Source: Topomyia yanbarensis (taxonomy: Eukaryota; Arthropoda; Insecta; Diptera; Culicidae). From it: 64,000 bases of DNA. The DNA lies in contig NC_080672.1 in assembly GCF_030247195.1 (NCBI RefSeq), positions 92,328,113 through 92,392,112 on the forward strand. Direction: 5' to 3'. Positions 20,256-32,645 of the stretch are shown in pieces. Every line of letters starts with the position of its first letter. The stretch's first letter is position 1. A model generated the notes under the pieces. The model did no database searches. It was not told the origin of the DNA and saw only the letters and a list, made by a program, of their open reading frames with translations. Made by a program: the position numbers and the translations under genes.

Positions 20256-23200
20256 GTATGCTTTGAAATAGAGGTGTGAGCGTTTTTGTATGAAACTCTC
20301 ATAAATTTGGAAGTGATTTATGAAAGGAAGATTTTGAATTTGATTGTTGATTGTGATAGATTCAAGAGGGAATTTGCACTTGAAAATAAATGTTGCATTA
20401 CTGGCCAATAACTGAAAATCAGTTAAAAAACACTTCCCACACTCACGTGTTTACCTTACATTGGTCACCAGTAGAGCTAACGACCAATACGTATCAAATA
20501 AATAGGATTCATGGAAATATATAATGATAGTAGCAGTTAGTTTGCCTCGTTGGCTTGTATTTATTTGAATTTTTCTATACTGCAGAGAAATGTGAAAATG
20601 TAGAAACACGAGTCATAGTTGCAAGACGGTTAAGGCATACTTATATTTGTATCAAGGAAATCGCCCCAAACCCTGAATTTACAAGCAGCGTTTAGAAAAA
20701 GAAATCCACCGGTGAATAATAATGCAAAACTTCATGAAATCAAAAAATACCATGCGTCTCCATAAAAAACTAATTTTACAAATGTCCAAATATCAACCTT
20801 CGGCACAAAAACGGCGCAAGGTGGCACTATGATTTTTGAAAACAAGAAAAAATTATAGGTCAGTTGTACTAGACGAGATCCTTCAACACGCTTTTACCGA
20901 TATAGAGATGACACTCTGAATGTAAATAAGACCGCGTTAAACAACATAGTTATATTAATTTTATTGGTAACTTTTTAAATACTCATTATTTCTCAAATTG
21001 AAACACACCATTGAATTACTGAGATGATTTTCTATTAGAAACGCCCAAAATGTGTTGTTAAATTATCACTATTAAAGCGAGATGAATTGGAATGAACAAA
21101 AACTTTTTCTCACTCAAATTCTTGCAGATTTTCAAGACCTTGCACGGTTCAAAAAAATGTAGCACTTATATTTTTCAATCGATTGACTCAAAAATTTGAC
21201 GAAGACAGCTTTAGGTAATGTACATTTAGAAAAAAAAATATTAAAGGTATGAAAATCTACAATAAATTTTGGAGGTTTTGACCGGCTCGGCCCCACTGTG
21301 TGCCGTCAAGATCAAATCGGCAGAAACGGCCCCTTTCCGTTTGAAGTTTATTTTACAGGTTATTTCTGACCAAAGGAAACATACACTAAAATATCCATGT
21401 TTCAGCTCGATTCGCGGAAAATCATTGAATGTTTTCTGCTTGTTTTAAATTATTTAGCTGCGTGAAATCATAAAATAATAAACACTCTCCAACCGTAGTG
21501 GCCGGGTTCGTGAGTTTGGTCATAGTACTACGCGATGACTAGCATCGCTCTCTACCGAAATGGATGCAGATCGTGTCCAGATTGCTATCTAATATTGTAA
21601 CGATGAGCGTACATATCGTAGTTCATTGAGAAGAATTTATGATTCTATTCTGGAATATTCAACGTACAGCAGTGTTGAACCAATAAATTTGGCTTGGTGT
21701 TTGATTCACATTTTCAATTGTGTGAAAAGCTATCAAATTTAAGCTTGATTTTCCGAAATTACACTTCTCACAATCTAACGGAATAGAACTGAGCCACCAC
21801 TTCTACTGGGGATAAACTGGCAAACCGTACTGTTGCTATTCCGGTGGTAATTCGAACCCATAATCCATCGCTGTAAGCATTCCAAACGAAGAGCCATAAA
21901 TCAAACCAAAACCAAACCAATCCAACCACCCCCGGGAGGCTCCCTTATCGGTAGTTTTAAATGCATATCAATAGGATTACACACATAATCCCAGTCGGAA
22001 AAAAGTGGCGGAAATCCAATACTGATTCCAGCTCGTTTAACTAGAGGGTTATGCTAGCCCTCTACCACCGACCGCCCTCCCTCCGGCTGCGGTGGTTATG
22101 CGGAATGTGGATCATTGGATGAGTGAGTTTTGTGGTTGTAAAATATAATTAATTTGATGACTGCTAAACCGGAATGACACCAGACGGCGATGAGACCCAT
22201 TGACCGCCCCGCCGCCTGTACGGTTATCCACCACGTTAATTGTAATGAATAGGTTAGAGCCGGGCTCCGATTTCAACTAATTGGTGGGAAAGTAGATTGG
22301 GGTCAGAGTGAAAGGAAATATCTAAGTTTGTTAGCTTCGCAAATTGTTACACAAAGTCCGTTGGCTCGTTCGGTTGAGATGGTCCAGGCATCCAGTACTC
22401 GACATGAAGATGGATAAGGCGCTACAGTCAAGTCTGATCCCTGCGTTTAACTGAACTCTAATTATTTGTTCGATCCAAAGAGAATCACGTTAACAAAATT
22501 AATTTCTTTGTATCCCTCGAAAAAAAAAAACATCACATGGCTTCAACAATACAGCTGTTGTTTTTTTTGTAATCTCTCGATACCCTGTCATATGCAGGGA
22601 GGGACGCTTGCAACGAACACCAGAAAACTTTATATGGCACGAGAGTAAGTGGCGGCGAAGGTGGATGGGTCTCACGCGGATAACAAACAAAATAATTTAT
22701 TACAGGCAGCTTTTGTGTACCTACCAACATACCATCGAACGGGAGTGTTGTTGTTGGTCGCTAACCATGTCCCAGGCGACGGAAGGTGTTTATAAACAAA
22801 TTCGGACGATTCCCCCGTGTCGTTGCGCTAGCCATATGAGGTCGGTCTGCTTACGTAACCGTAACTCGAGCCACTTCAAGTTCATCTTCGGCGAAAGGTT
22901 TTGTAATTGGATACCGACTCAGAGGTGTACCCGGGCTGGTTGTTCATTTGAGTCATTAATTTTCCTCATTTTTGCATTATAAAAGACGGAAACCTTCAGG
23001 CAAACCCTTACGAAGCTGTGTATTGTTTCGTTTCGTTGAAGTAATTCAGTGCTGCCATATTTATATCTGAACTGGGAGGAAATTTCATTTCAGTCGTTTT
23101 GTTTGAAAAATCTGCTATCTTTGAATATGATACAAATGTTAAAAAATATAACAGTTTGGCAAAAAAAAACAACTTAACCCTTTCCCCCTTGTGGTGTTAC

Positions 23201-23404
23201 CTTTGTTTTTGAATATGGAACAAATACAATCGGTAATAATCAATTCTTGTGTGGTTTCGAAGTATTTGAACTTAGCTTAGTACACATTTTTGAAACTAAC
23301 ATTTTTCGGCTGAACGAAGAAACTGTGATACTTATCCCTTAATGTAAAATATCGTCAAAACTCTTAGTTTTTCAGAAGATACGAGAAATCTTTTTTTTAA
23401 TATG
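20256..23404. other. Low-repeat sequence without recognised gene
   Basis: The stretch 21480-22990 is richer in GC and has no visible tandem or inverted structure. It includes 'ccaaccacccccgggaggct' near 21922 and 'ggctgcggtggttatgcgg' near 22083. The 124-codon frame at 22608-22982 carries no motif I recognise. This block could be unique or conserved non-coding DNA; coding evidence is absent. Confidence 0.35.
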
Positions 23405-23938
23405 TCCCCTCGCCTTGGCTGATTGGATTGGCGGTATAGAAAACATCTTCAAGCAATATTACATAATATTACATGAACTAGTTTGAATAAACTTAGCGCA
23501 TCAATCATCAACAATTAGTACTAGTTTATTCATAAATCTCTATTTAAAGCATACGGGAATATTAAATCTCTATTGAAAGCACACGGTAATATGAAAGATA
23601 ATCCATACGCGACATATAAACGCTCACGCAGAAAAAAGAACTCGCACAAAAACATACAAACGCTTGAGTCTTTCGCGATAATACAAACCCGGTCGCAAAC
23701 GCGATCATTCACACATACCTACGCCCACGATCTCACACTTATATGGACGAGCCCACGATTAAGTCAACGTGACATCAGAATGACAACCCGTGCATATATT
23801 CAAAGGTCCACGCGAAATCCGACATTAAAACGCCTCTGCGATCAAATACTGACCACTGAATGGCCCAGAAAAAGAGAGTATTTTTAAAAACTATCGGCTC
23901 ACCCCTGACTCGATTCCTAGTCTCATCAGGAGCACTTG

Positions 23939-24337
23939 CACCAAATTTGAAGCAAATTGGGCAAGTTTAGTTACCGGACCAACGTGCCTGAAGATTGAAT
24001 GGGATTTTACGACAATTTGTATGGAGAACACCAACTAGCGCACATTTTTACCGCTAGGTGGCACTGTATGCAAAAATGACTTAAACATCACTTCGTTAAA
24101 AGTTCAATAACTTCTTCTAGTACAGCCGGATTGACTAGTAGTCTTCGCCAAAGTTGTAGACAATTCAATTATCTTTCTTATTTTCCCTTACAGTGATAAT
24201 CTGATAAATACAGTGCCACCTAGCGGTGAAAATGCGAGCTAATGGGTTTACTCCATGTAAATCATCGAAAACCCCCATACACACTTCAGGCATGTTGGTC
24301 CGGTAGCTAGACTTGTCGTGTTTGCTTCAAATTGTTG
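23939..24337. mobile_element. Fold-back (long inverted-repeat) element
   Basis: Arms of about 130 bp at 23939-24067 and 24210-24337 are inverted copies. Shared boxes are 'aatttgaagcaaa', 'accggaccaac.tgcctgaa' and 'accgctaggtggcactgt'. The central 140 bp are unpaired. Non-coding, MITE-like, inserted in retroposon copy 3. Confidence 0.75.
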
Positions 24338-25298
24338 AAAATTACGTGTTAAAAAATGCAATCTCCAGTGCGATTATGACAACGCCCATTGCTACGCGAA
24401 CATGAATCGGTCACGTCCGGAAGCCTGTACCTTTGGTCCTAGCAGTTTAGATCCTTGCCTTCAATCTTGGTTTAAAAAACAAACTCATTTACACTAGAAG
24501 GCTCAGCGCGCCAATGCCGGGTACTCTAGTGAAATAGAGGGACTCACTCCCTTCTATATTTAAACCGCAGACCCAATTTCGCGGTTCGCGAATAGGTAAG
24601 CGGTTACCTAGTTACACTCGTGGTTACGTACATGCGACAAACACGTCTACGTGAACAATTTGTTAACATACAAACGCTCGAGTGGTGCGAGATAATATAG
24701 CCTTGATCCCAAACTCGAATATACAATTGCGATCATCTACACAAAACCACGCCCACGATCTGGTGAACATAAAACGTGATCAAGTGAACGTTTTAACACC
24801 TACAATTTATAAGTGCGGCCTCAAGTTTATTATACATAGACGCGTTACCACGCGATCATGAATCGGTCACGTCCGGAAAGCCCTAGCACCTTAGGTCCTC
24901 TACATCTGCGTTTAGTTTTAACATCCGAGCCGTACATTGAAAACTTAACACCTTCGGTCCGCGCGAATATTCAAGAATCAACGCGTATATGCAAATGACA
25001 ACAAAAATTTATACGTGCGAAGTTACATACAATCGCTCAAATTCTTCGCGATCATCCTCGCACACCTAGATTCGCGATCTCGCTAACATTAAAACGCCCC
25101 GGGGATTAAGTGTACGTTGTAGCTCTTATAAACTTATAAATGTGGTCTCTAAAGCGAACCTACAAACGACCGTGTTCGCACGATCATGACTCGATCATGT
25201 CCAGAAGCCCCTAATCCATGCAGCCTAGGTACAGACCTTCAGTTGGTCCAATCGAATAAAAAAGAATAAAAATGATGCTGATATGCACTATTCAATAC

Positions 25299-25428
25299 AT
25301 TGCTGCGGGCATAGCGTAGTTGGTAAATAGATTACCTTATATGCAGCTCATCTGGGTTCGATTCCCAACCCCGTACATAAGGTTAGAATGACACTAAGGT
25401 TAAAACCTTTATAATTAGAATAAAAAAA
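25299..25428 (+). mobile_element. tRNA-derived SINE
   Basis: A-box-like 'atagcgtagttggtaaat', then B-box 'gggttcgattcc' about 45 bp on, a tRNA-like 3' side, and a tail 'ggttagaatgacac...' ending in an A-rich run. It is flanked by actattcaatac (25287-25298) and actattcaacac (25429-25440), a 12-bp target duplication with one change. The internal RNA polymerase III promoter identifies it as a SINE, not a functional tRNA gene. Confidence 0.85.
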
Positions 25429-26218
25429 ACTATTCAACACGTTCCATTGATACATGACCGCTAACTCTTGTGTTAAGGGGGAACTTACTCTCTTCTAGCA
25501 TTCGAACCGTTTAATAAAATATAAGTTGAAGATTCACAGTCCGCACTTTCATTCAAGAATACAAGCTAATATGCGAATGACTACACGGTTGAGAAATAAA
25601 ATTTATACACACGAAGTCACATACACGCGAAATACAAACATCCACGCATTCGTTAACAAACGTCATACGTTAACAAACGATATACGAACACCCACCCAAC
25701 ACGTTAACATACAAACGCTCGAACCTTTCGCGATGATACATATGGGCCAATATGCAATCTCCACGTGAAGTACGCCCAAGATTTCGCACACACAAAAACT
25801 CCCCGTTAATTAGGTGAACATTATAGCACTTACAACCTGATCAACGCGGTTTCAAGCGCTCATTGCCACGCGTTCTTAGAGTTTACACGAGCGCACATCA
25901 GAACCGTACATTCAATATCGCAATCAAAATCACGGCCCGCTGCAATTCGTCGCAATTCCGTAATTCCGTTAACTACACCGTGTAATTTTATGTTTTTTTT
26001 AAATTTTTTTTCTGGAAAATAAAAATTGTTCGTAAGTTGCTAATTTGTAGTACTTCACTATAGCTATGAAATTCTTTTGTGAACTTACTGTATATTATAT
26101 TTATTAGCAAAAGTATCCTAACCTATCACGCGATATACAATGTCTTTTTAAAGAGAAATTAAAGTTGTTGCACCATAGTGTTAAACATGCAAGTGCATCG
26201 ATTCCAGAACTTCATATT

Positions 26219-26281
26219 GTATTTGCATAGATGAACATTTTTTGAAAATGGAGCTTAGGCTTACGAAAATCGGCTTCACCA
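26219..26281. repeat. Left member of a ~62-bp direct repeat around a LINE fragment
   Basis: Contains 'catagatgaacattttttga' and 'agcttaggcttacgaaaat'. The same sequence with a few changes is at 27549-27612. It may be an unusually long target-site duplication. Confidence 0.6.
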
Positions 26282-27548
26282 GTATTTGCAGCTGTTCTCA
26301 GGGTGGCGTTCTGTCACCTTTGTTATGGAACTTGGTTGCCGACGGCTTGTTGAATAAACTAAATGAGCTTGGATTTCCAACCTACGGGTTTGCTGACGAT
26401 TACCAAATGGTTACATGGGGTGAAGATATTCTTGCTCCCAGCGATATTACACTCACATGTAGTTTTCCTTACAGGACATTCCATGTGTAGATTCCCTCTC
26501 GAGAGAAGTGTTTCTCTGATGGAGTGACGTGATGGTACTGGTGTCTATTGTCGTGAAATGAGATTGGAACAATCTCACTCACTAGATAGATACTGTACTG
26601 TGTTCCAAGCAGAAATCTTTGCGATTATGTGCGGAGTACAATCGGCCTTTCAACTGAGTTTGTCTGGCAGAGTTATAAACTTCTGCTCCGATGGTCAGGC
26701 TGCAATCAAGGCCCTTAGCTCAGACAAATTACGGTCCAAGCTAGTGATCGCGTGCCGAACCCAAATCGAAGAACTAAGCATTGTCAACACTATCTATCTT
26801 GTCTGGGTGCCCGGACATTCCGGTATTACCGGAACTGGATAGCCTGACGAATTGGCCAAGGCAGGTTCGGCGATTGACTTCGTTGGACCTGAGCCCGCGC
26901 TGCCAATTTCGACAAGTTGGATAAGGAAAAAATACGGTCCTGGGCTTCGTCCGAGCACCACAATTTTTGAAGAAATCTACAAACGTGTCCCCAAACAAAA
27001 GCGTTTCTAGAAAAACCGTGCCCAGTGATTTTAAAAAATCTACATTTTTCGAAGCTCCACTGCGGCATGCTGACCAGGGCTTTAACCGGCCACTGCAAAC
27101 TCAATTATCACATGGCAACTATTCAGCGCGCTGAGTCTTTTTCATGTGATCTTTGTGAATCCGACTACGGAACCTCATATCATCTGATATGCAACTGTCC
27201 AGCGGTAGCGCAATTGAGATTTCGAGTTTACGGCCGTCCTTATATAGACGAAACCATGTTTGGACGACTGAAACTCAGAGACATACTAAAGTTTCTTATC
27301 CAATGTGGTAAAGAACTTTACGCGTATTCGCAGGCGAGTTGAACTACTTGTGAGTTTAACTTACCTGCTGTTTGCTTTTTGTTTTTGTGCTGTTATTTTT
27401 CCCACCCTTCCAACTCTACTTCCCACACCTCCTTCTCCTTGCCTTTCGCTCAGGAAATGATGAAAGCACACGGCAAGGCACAAATCCCCGACTACATGCG
27501 GGAAAAGTGCCATTTAAGCCAATATATTCTGATTCAGTATTCAACTGA
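26282..27548 (+). pseudogene. RNase H-bearing LINE fragment (I/LOA-like), internally deleted
   Basis: In order: reverse transcriptase boxes CSQGGVLSPLLWNLV and YGFADDYQMV (frame 26242-26490); an RNase H domain (about 26510-26842) with SDG, VFQAEIFAI, FCSDGQAAI and VPGHSGI, carrying the expected acidic and His residues; and a C-terminal CDLCESDYGTSYHLICNC finger (CX2CX8HX4C) near 27152. RT thumb and linker are deleted, and stops split the frame near 26490 and 26842. RNase H downstream of RT is known in the I, LOA and R1-superfamily lineages; I cannot choose between I- and LOA-type. 27343-27548 is its 3' UTR. Confidence 0.85.
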
Positions 27549-27612
27549 GTATTCGCATAGACGAACATTTTTTTGAAAATGAAGCTTAGGCTTACGAAAA
27601 TTGGCTTCATTC
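27549..27612. repeat. Right member of the ~62-bp direct repeat
   Basis: Homologous to 26219-26281; see there. Confidence 0.6.
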
Positions 27613-28106
27613 AGTTCCATCATATGAGGCATCCAGCTTTTGCATTTTTTATTTTCATTCATTTGCCTAAATGACTTATGCAGAATGTAGAAAAGCCTAC
27701 TGTAGCTACTCAAAAATCTGAGCATAAATCATTTTTTGCATCAGCTGTTTTTTGGAATACCGTAAAAGAATCATCAAAATTGAATTCGTCGAAAGCCTGT
27801 CCGAACGTACGGCGTATAGAAGATAACGGCTCGAGCTGGCCATATTCTGTATGATGGTATGGTATATGAGATCGTATAGAGCGTACAGGAAGTCCAAATT
27901 AGTACTGTGACAATATGTCAGGACAATAAAACTGCACTTGCAAGACCTTGCCAGCCTTGCCACTTCTTGGATTACTCTGCACCACTCAGCTGTATCAAGG
28001 TTCATTAACCGGCAGCGATCTGGCAGAGTATATCTGATAAAAGGAAGCGGAATCGTTTTTTATTTTGATTATTCTTTTAATCTTAGGGTGTTTCGCCTTT
28101 TTTTGA
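27613..28106. other. Unannotated sequence
   Basis: No recognisable gene; the 99-residue minus-strand frame at 27706-28005 lacks any known motif. Confidence 0.3.
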
Positions 28107-28148
28107 GGTTAGAAAAATCTTTTAGAAATGTTTTTATCCATGTGCGGA
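28107..28148 (-). mobile_element. SINE 3'-tail fragment
   Basis: 'gttagaaaaatcttttagaa' and 'ccatgtgcgg' match the 3' part of the minus-strand SINE at 52126-52233. No tRNA-like A or B box remains. Confidence 0.5.
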
Positions 28149-31100
28149 AAAAGTTGTCAAAGTTTCCGATACAATGCTTAGTTTAACAGGCGATTTGAAC
28201 ATCTGAGCTGAAAAGCAAAATTTTCGTGACAACTGCCACTGTCAATCAGTTTATGGCAAGGAACGCTTACCAAAATTATTGTTGCCTTTTTCGGAGAAAC
28301 AAGTGCTGTTTTAATCAGACCTAGCTTTCTGTCACTGCGGTAAAATGACTCAGGAAAAACAAAAATCCTCCAAATTGCGCTTGATTGAAAAATATTGAGC
28401 AATCGTTAAGTGAAAGCTGAAGAAACTTCAGAATATGGTTGGAAATGAGAAACAAATGAAAGCAAATGGGTGATCGGCATCTAAATACAACAGCAGTACA
28501 AAATCTGGTGGATAGTGTGAAACGTAAAGCCTGACAATTCGCAATGGGCAAATCGGAAGGCTAATCACATGATATCATTTTTGTAATTATTAGTCAGCTA
28601 ACTCCGTGAACATATATAGTTTATCTATGCATATAACAACATAAACGACCTTCTTGTCCCATCCCAAAGGAGTGACATTAACCTTCTTAGCAAAATCACT
28701 CCCAAGGGTTTATCCAAACCCCTATAAACAGAAACGGTCGTTACGGTTGTCCTCGTTTCTTCCTCATTCAAGTTTCAAAATGATTCGTTCGTTGAATTGT
28801 TCATTATATGAATAATTCAATTTCCAGGATGCTTTTCAATACTGGCTGTATAAGGGTTAGAATAGAATAGTATTGACAATATAAACGGCCTACACTAAAT
28901 CATGTTTCACCAATTTTTGACGGTTCCACTCTGTATTGGCCTTCGGCGAGAGAAAACATAACGCTACATTTTTCGACGCTAAAAACAATTTTATGCATGA
29001 GACTTAAAGTTAGTGTTTTTTTATTTCAAATATTCTGCTACATAGTATATGCTTTTCTAGGCTGAATTCAGGCAGAATCCAATGTAGAGTCAATGAAAGG
29101 AAAAAGTGGCTGTGTTTATAAAGCTGCTGATATCATTAAAGTATAGCATAAACAACAAGGAACCCAATACGCTACCCTGAGGTTAATCAGAACTAAATGC
29201 AATATTTTTTAACAAATCCTGATTTTATACAGTAATTCAAGAGACTGTATTGGATAATTTAGGAAGCTGTATGAATCTAGTAATTATGTTAGGATTACGT
29301 ATTACAAAATGCACAGTGCAGAATCAGATCCAAACAATAATTACACCTTGTACATGTGGCAACACTGTTTAGTACGCTGGTTTGTGTATTTTTTATAAAT
29401 GCGTGCCGACCGTATTCAATTGTCCTTCATCCCGACGGTGGACATTGTTCGACGCGTATAATTATAAGATGAAAGTATGTAGGGTAGACGTGCCCTTATT
29501 CATCTCATTAGTTACGATATCACACTATTTCGCTTATAACTCGGCTTACATTGATTGGATTCCGCTCAAATAGGTATCAATATCTTTGCTTCGTTCTCAA
29601 GAAGCAGATCAACAAAAAATCTGGTTTGGAAAATGTAAAATACTCGCGTTAGAGTGAAGCGAAAAGTCGAGTACAATGCACCCTTATTATTCAGGCACTG
29701 CTCTAACTAATGTGTTCAAAGGATGAATAGAGGCGCTAAGATGAATTAGGGCACAGCTACCATATGATCGATAATCATGGTGGTCGAGTAGCTATTAATC
29801 GGTGACAAGGATAAAGCTTGTTTCCCCTATAAACAAAGTCTCATAAACTCATCAGTTTTCCGGTACCAAAATGAGGTACGAATCCAATTCATCCAAGGGT
29901 CCTAGAAGGTTGCAAACTCTGGATGTTCTGCTGTAATAAGTGATTCCCCGCAGCGTTTGTGGACCGAACCGAACACTAAAGTATACACTTACCAGCAGCA
30001 GCGGGGGTCTCGTTTGGCTGGTCTGGTTTGACAGTTGCTCTGCGGTTGTTTTGCTTTGTTTGAATCACATTGCTTGATTTTCAGCTCGTTGCGCTTTTAC
30101 TCGTGATTTTTATTTTCCTTCAACAGTTCATCAGCCGTCACTGCGGTTGCTCTTCAGTTGGTCCTCGAAATACCAAGATGTAATCGTGATTCTTTCTTTG
30201 TCTCTTCGGGGACTTGCAGAGAAACATGATGATGGCGATCATTTTTGATGAAAAGATTTCTTCTTCTGTTATGAACCTTGTCGCTCCGCTTGCTAGTGAC
30301 GAAAAAAAAACGATAACGAGACGCAGTGGAACAAAGGCGATGAACTAAAATTTGAAAAGTCACGTGGTCAGGATACGAAAAGAGAATAAGTCTGAACAGA
30401 TGTTTTTTCAATTGTGAACGTTTCTTTGTTATTTACATAGTAAACAAAATAGTGGCAACGATGAACTTACTCTTCATGACACATATGCCTGCATGAAAAT
30501 TTGAAACCCTGTGGAGGTATCCACCAAGTGTATGGAAGCTTCTCATTTTTTTCTATACAAAGCCTAATTTGTTTTTCCACATCATCGCATCACGTTCCTC
30601 TTCGCCCGGTGTAATATATCAATTCTATAAACATACCTATTTGCATACATCGTCTGGATCGCATGAATGCTAAACGGAGGAAACAAAGTGCACAAAATGA
30701 AGAAAGTCTAAATTTAACTAACCGCGACGTACACCTTCGGAATTAAGTCGAAAAGTCCGACCCGGTAACGTGAGCAAGAAGGTAATGAAAACTAGCGTGA
30801 AAGGTTCCACCGGTGGTGACTGCGGCACGACACGGCAGTAGTGGCATGAGGTATTAGCATAATATGTATTTTTTCTTCTTTACACCCTCCCGATCCGCGA
30901 ACGACCGGCTGAATGTGTGTGAACGGTTTTTGTTTACGTTTTGCCTTCCAGCAGAAACGGTTGTTGGGTGAAAAACGTGAGCTAATCGTATCACCTAAGT
31001 GAGATTCTACCTGCCGCGTGAGTGGGAATCAACTGTGGTAGACGCTCAAGTTTCTCTCTCACACATCATTTAAAAATTTGATGAGAAACGTGAATTGTTG

Positions 31101-31961
31101 ATAGGAGGAAAATAACTGAAAAACTCAATTATTGAGTATTTGCAGAAAACAGAGAAAAATCAAGAGTTGAGAGCGGGAGAGTGCGACTTGATTGCACATG
31201 TATGGCAAACCGTGTAACTGTGTTTTCATTCAGTAATTTCCATTATGTGGTAGTGAGCAAAAAAGATTCGTTGACAACGGAGCATATTTTTAGTCCGTGT
31301 AGCAGCGGGAGAATGTAAATAAAAACAAAGTTGTTCGCAAAACAATACCAATAGATCTGTCGGGTGGCGTGATTTGAATACTCCAAATATAATTAATTTA
31401 TTTTTTTTATCAAGCTATCTCTAATAGATTTTAACAATATGATTAACTTTACAAACGATAATAAATCAACAAATAATATGGTGTACAACGATTTTTTTTA
31501 TTTTTTCCTGCAAAATGAATCCAGAAGCGTTCCATTATTTCTCATTATTTATTTTAACATGGAGTGATATTAATCACAACACTACATGACGCAAAATCTT
31601 TTTGTATAACTTGTACTGGATTTTGATGTTCCCTGCTTCCCCTAAGGATTGCTACAGCAACGTATCTTTTAAAAATGGACACATTCTTTTTCCTCATACT
31701 TATTTATCACAAATTATACAAATCAATTTCATAGCTTTTGTTTTATTCATGTTTTGGCCCAAAACACGCTAGTTATCTAGAGAGTTTCATGCCTGTCAAG
31801 TCTGGTTCAAATATATCTGATCTATAAATTTTAACAAGCCTACAAAACTTTTCTCTCCTAGCTCTCTATAACGCTTTCACGACAAGAAATTTAAATTTCA
31901 ATTTGAGAGGTTAAATTACTGTTTTGAAAATAACCTAAACCATACTTACTACTTCCCATAT
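28149..31961. other. Mostly single-copy-looking sequence, no recognised coding exon
   Basis: A GC-richer block (about 29930-31060) without tandem or inverted repeats could hold non-coding exons or regulatory DNA upstream of the candidate recursive splice site at 31995. I see no convincing start codon with a conserved-looking frame. Confidence 0.35.
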
Positions 31962-32000
31962 CTAATCAATAATTTCTTTTCCTTCTTTTTTCAGGTAAGT
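31962..32000 (+). promoter_or_regulatory. Candidate recursive splice site (ratchet point)
   Basis: A 3' splice site and a 5' splice site are directly joined: branch-like 'ctaat' (31962-31966), a long pyrimidine run (about 31973-31992), CAG, then GTAAGT at 31995-32000. In Drosophila, zero-length exons of this form split very long introns into steps. If used, it implies a plus-strand gene whose intron covers this position. It could also be chance, or an ordinary acceptor next to a fortuitous donor. Confidence 0.5.
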
Positions 32001-32257
32001 GCCAAACGTATTATATGATGTGTGGTGTAATAATTAGTAAGTACCTTATGATAGTTATGTAAGGATCAACATCGAACTGGCAATATTTTGTGACTTGATG
32101 CGGGAAAATTGAAGACATATGAAGGCTTATCGAGGATTAGACATTACAGAATTATAATTATCGGGCGGATACCGTAGAACATTGCATATTGTGCATCTAT
32201 GTTGAGGACTTATGATGGTTGTCATTACAGTAAACGATACGACGTTTTATGTCAGAA

Positions 32258-32645
32258 CCCGGATTAAATTTTGCGATAGCATTTACCCTACAAACAATCA
32301 TAAAACAATAAATATAGTTATTACTGTTTTAACATTGTTCGACACAGAGTTCTCGCAGTAGTTTTGCCATGATATTTATTATAACAATCAATTTTACTGC
32401 TCAGCAAAAACTGATGCAGTAAATTCACATTAAATTTTATTGTTTTCGAGAAACAAATATATGAAAAATCGATTTTTCAAATGTAAAGATGCGTAACCAC
32501 TCCCTTTTTCACTGTAAAAGTCAATTTTGTATTGAAATTTACTGTTGAAACCTTAAAGTTTATTGTTTTTGTATTGTGGCATAACACTAGAATTAACTGT
32601 AAATTATTGTAAAATTACTGTACTGTCAGTGAAAATCATGGTTTA
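32258..32645 (-). mobile_element. MITE-like repeat, most complete copy
   Basis: About 390 bp. Reverse-complemented, it starts 'catgattttcactgacagta' and passes 'aaaacaataaactttaaggt' and 'gacttttacagtgaaaaagg'. It ends 'gtttgtagggtaaatgctat'. Homologous to 10431-10545 and 17046-17352. Short inverted similarity between the ends (attttacaat / attgtaaaat) suggests a MITE, but no clean TIR or target duplication was found. Confidence 0.65.

Larger units (their letters stand above)
23405..25948 (+). mobile_element. Old diverged copy 3 of the 2-kb retroposon, interrupted
   Basis: Starts tcccctcgccttggctgatt, aligning with the first bases of copies 1 and 2, and continues with 'ggattggcggtatagaaaac'. 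It keeps the repeated boxes 'cggtcacgtccggaa' (about 24405 and 24860) and CGCG-rich stretches, and ends near 'atcacggcccgctgcaatt'. It lacks the last 130 bp and A tail of copies 1 and 2. A fold-back element (about 23890-24360) and a SINE (25299-25428) sit inside it. Confidence 0.75.

Noticed and set aside
22608..22982. 124-codon plus frame
   Set aside because: No domain, no splice context and no neighbouring exon could be recognised; kept only as part of an unannotated low-repeat block.
25299..25428. tRNA gene
   Set aside because: A and B boxes are present, but the cloverleaf is not conserved and the unit has a SINE tail, A run and target duplication. The same applies at 52126 and 63483.
27340..27375. 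Second recursive splice site on the minus strand ('caggtaagtt' at 27358-27367)
   Set aside because: The sequence before CAG is purine-rich, with no pyrimidine tract or branch point, so only the donor half is present.
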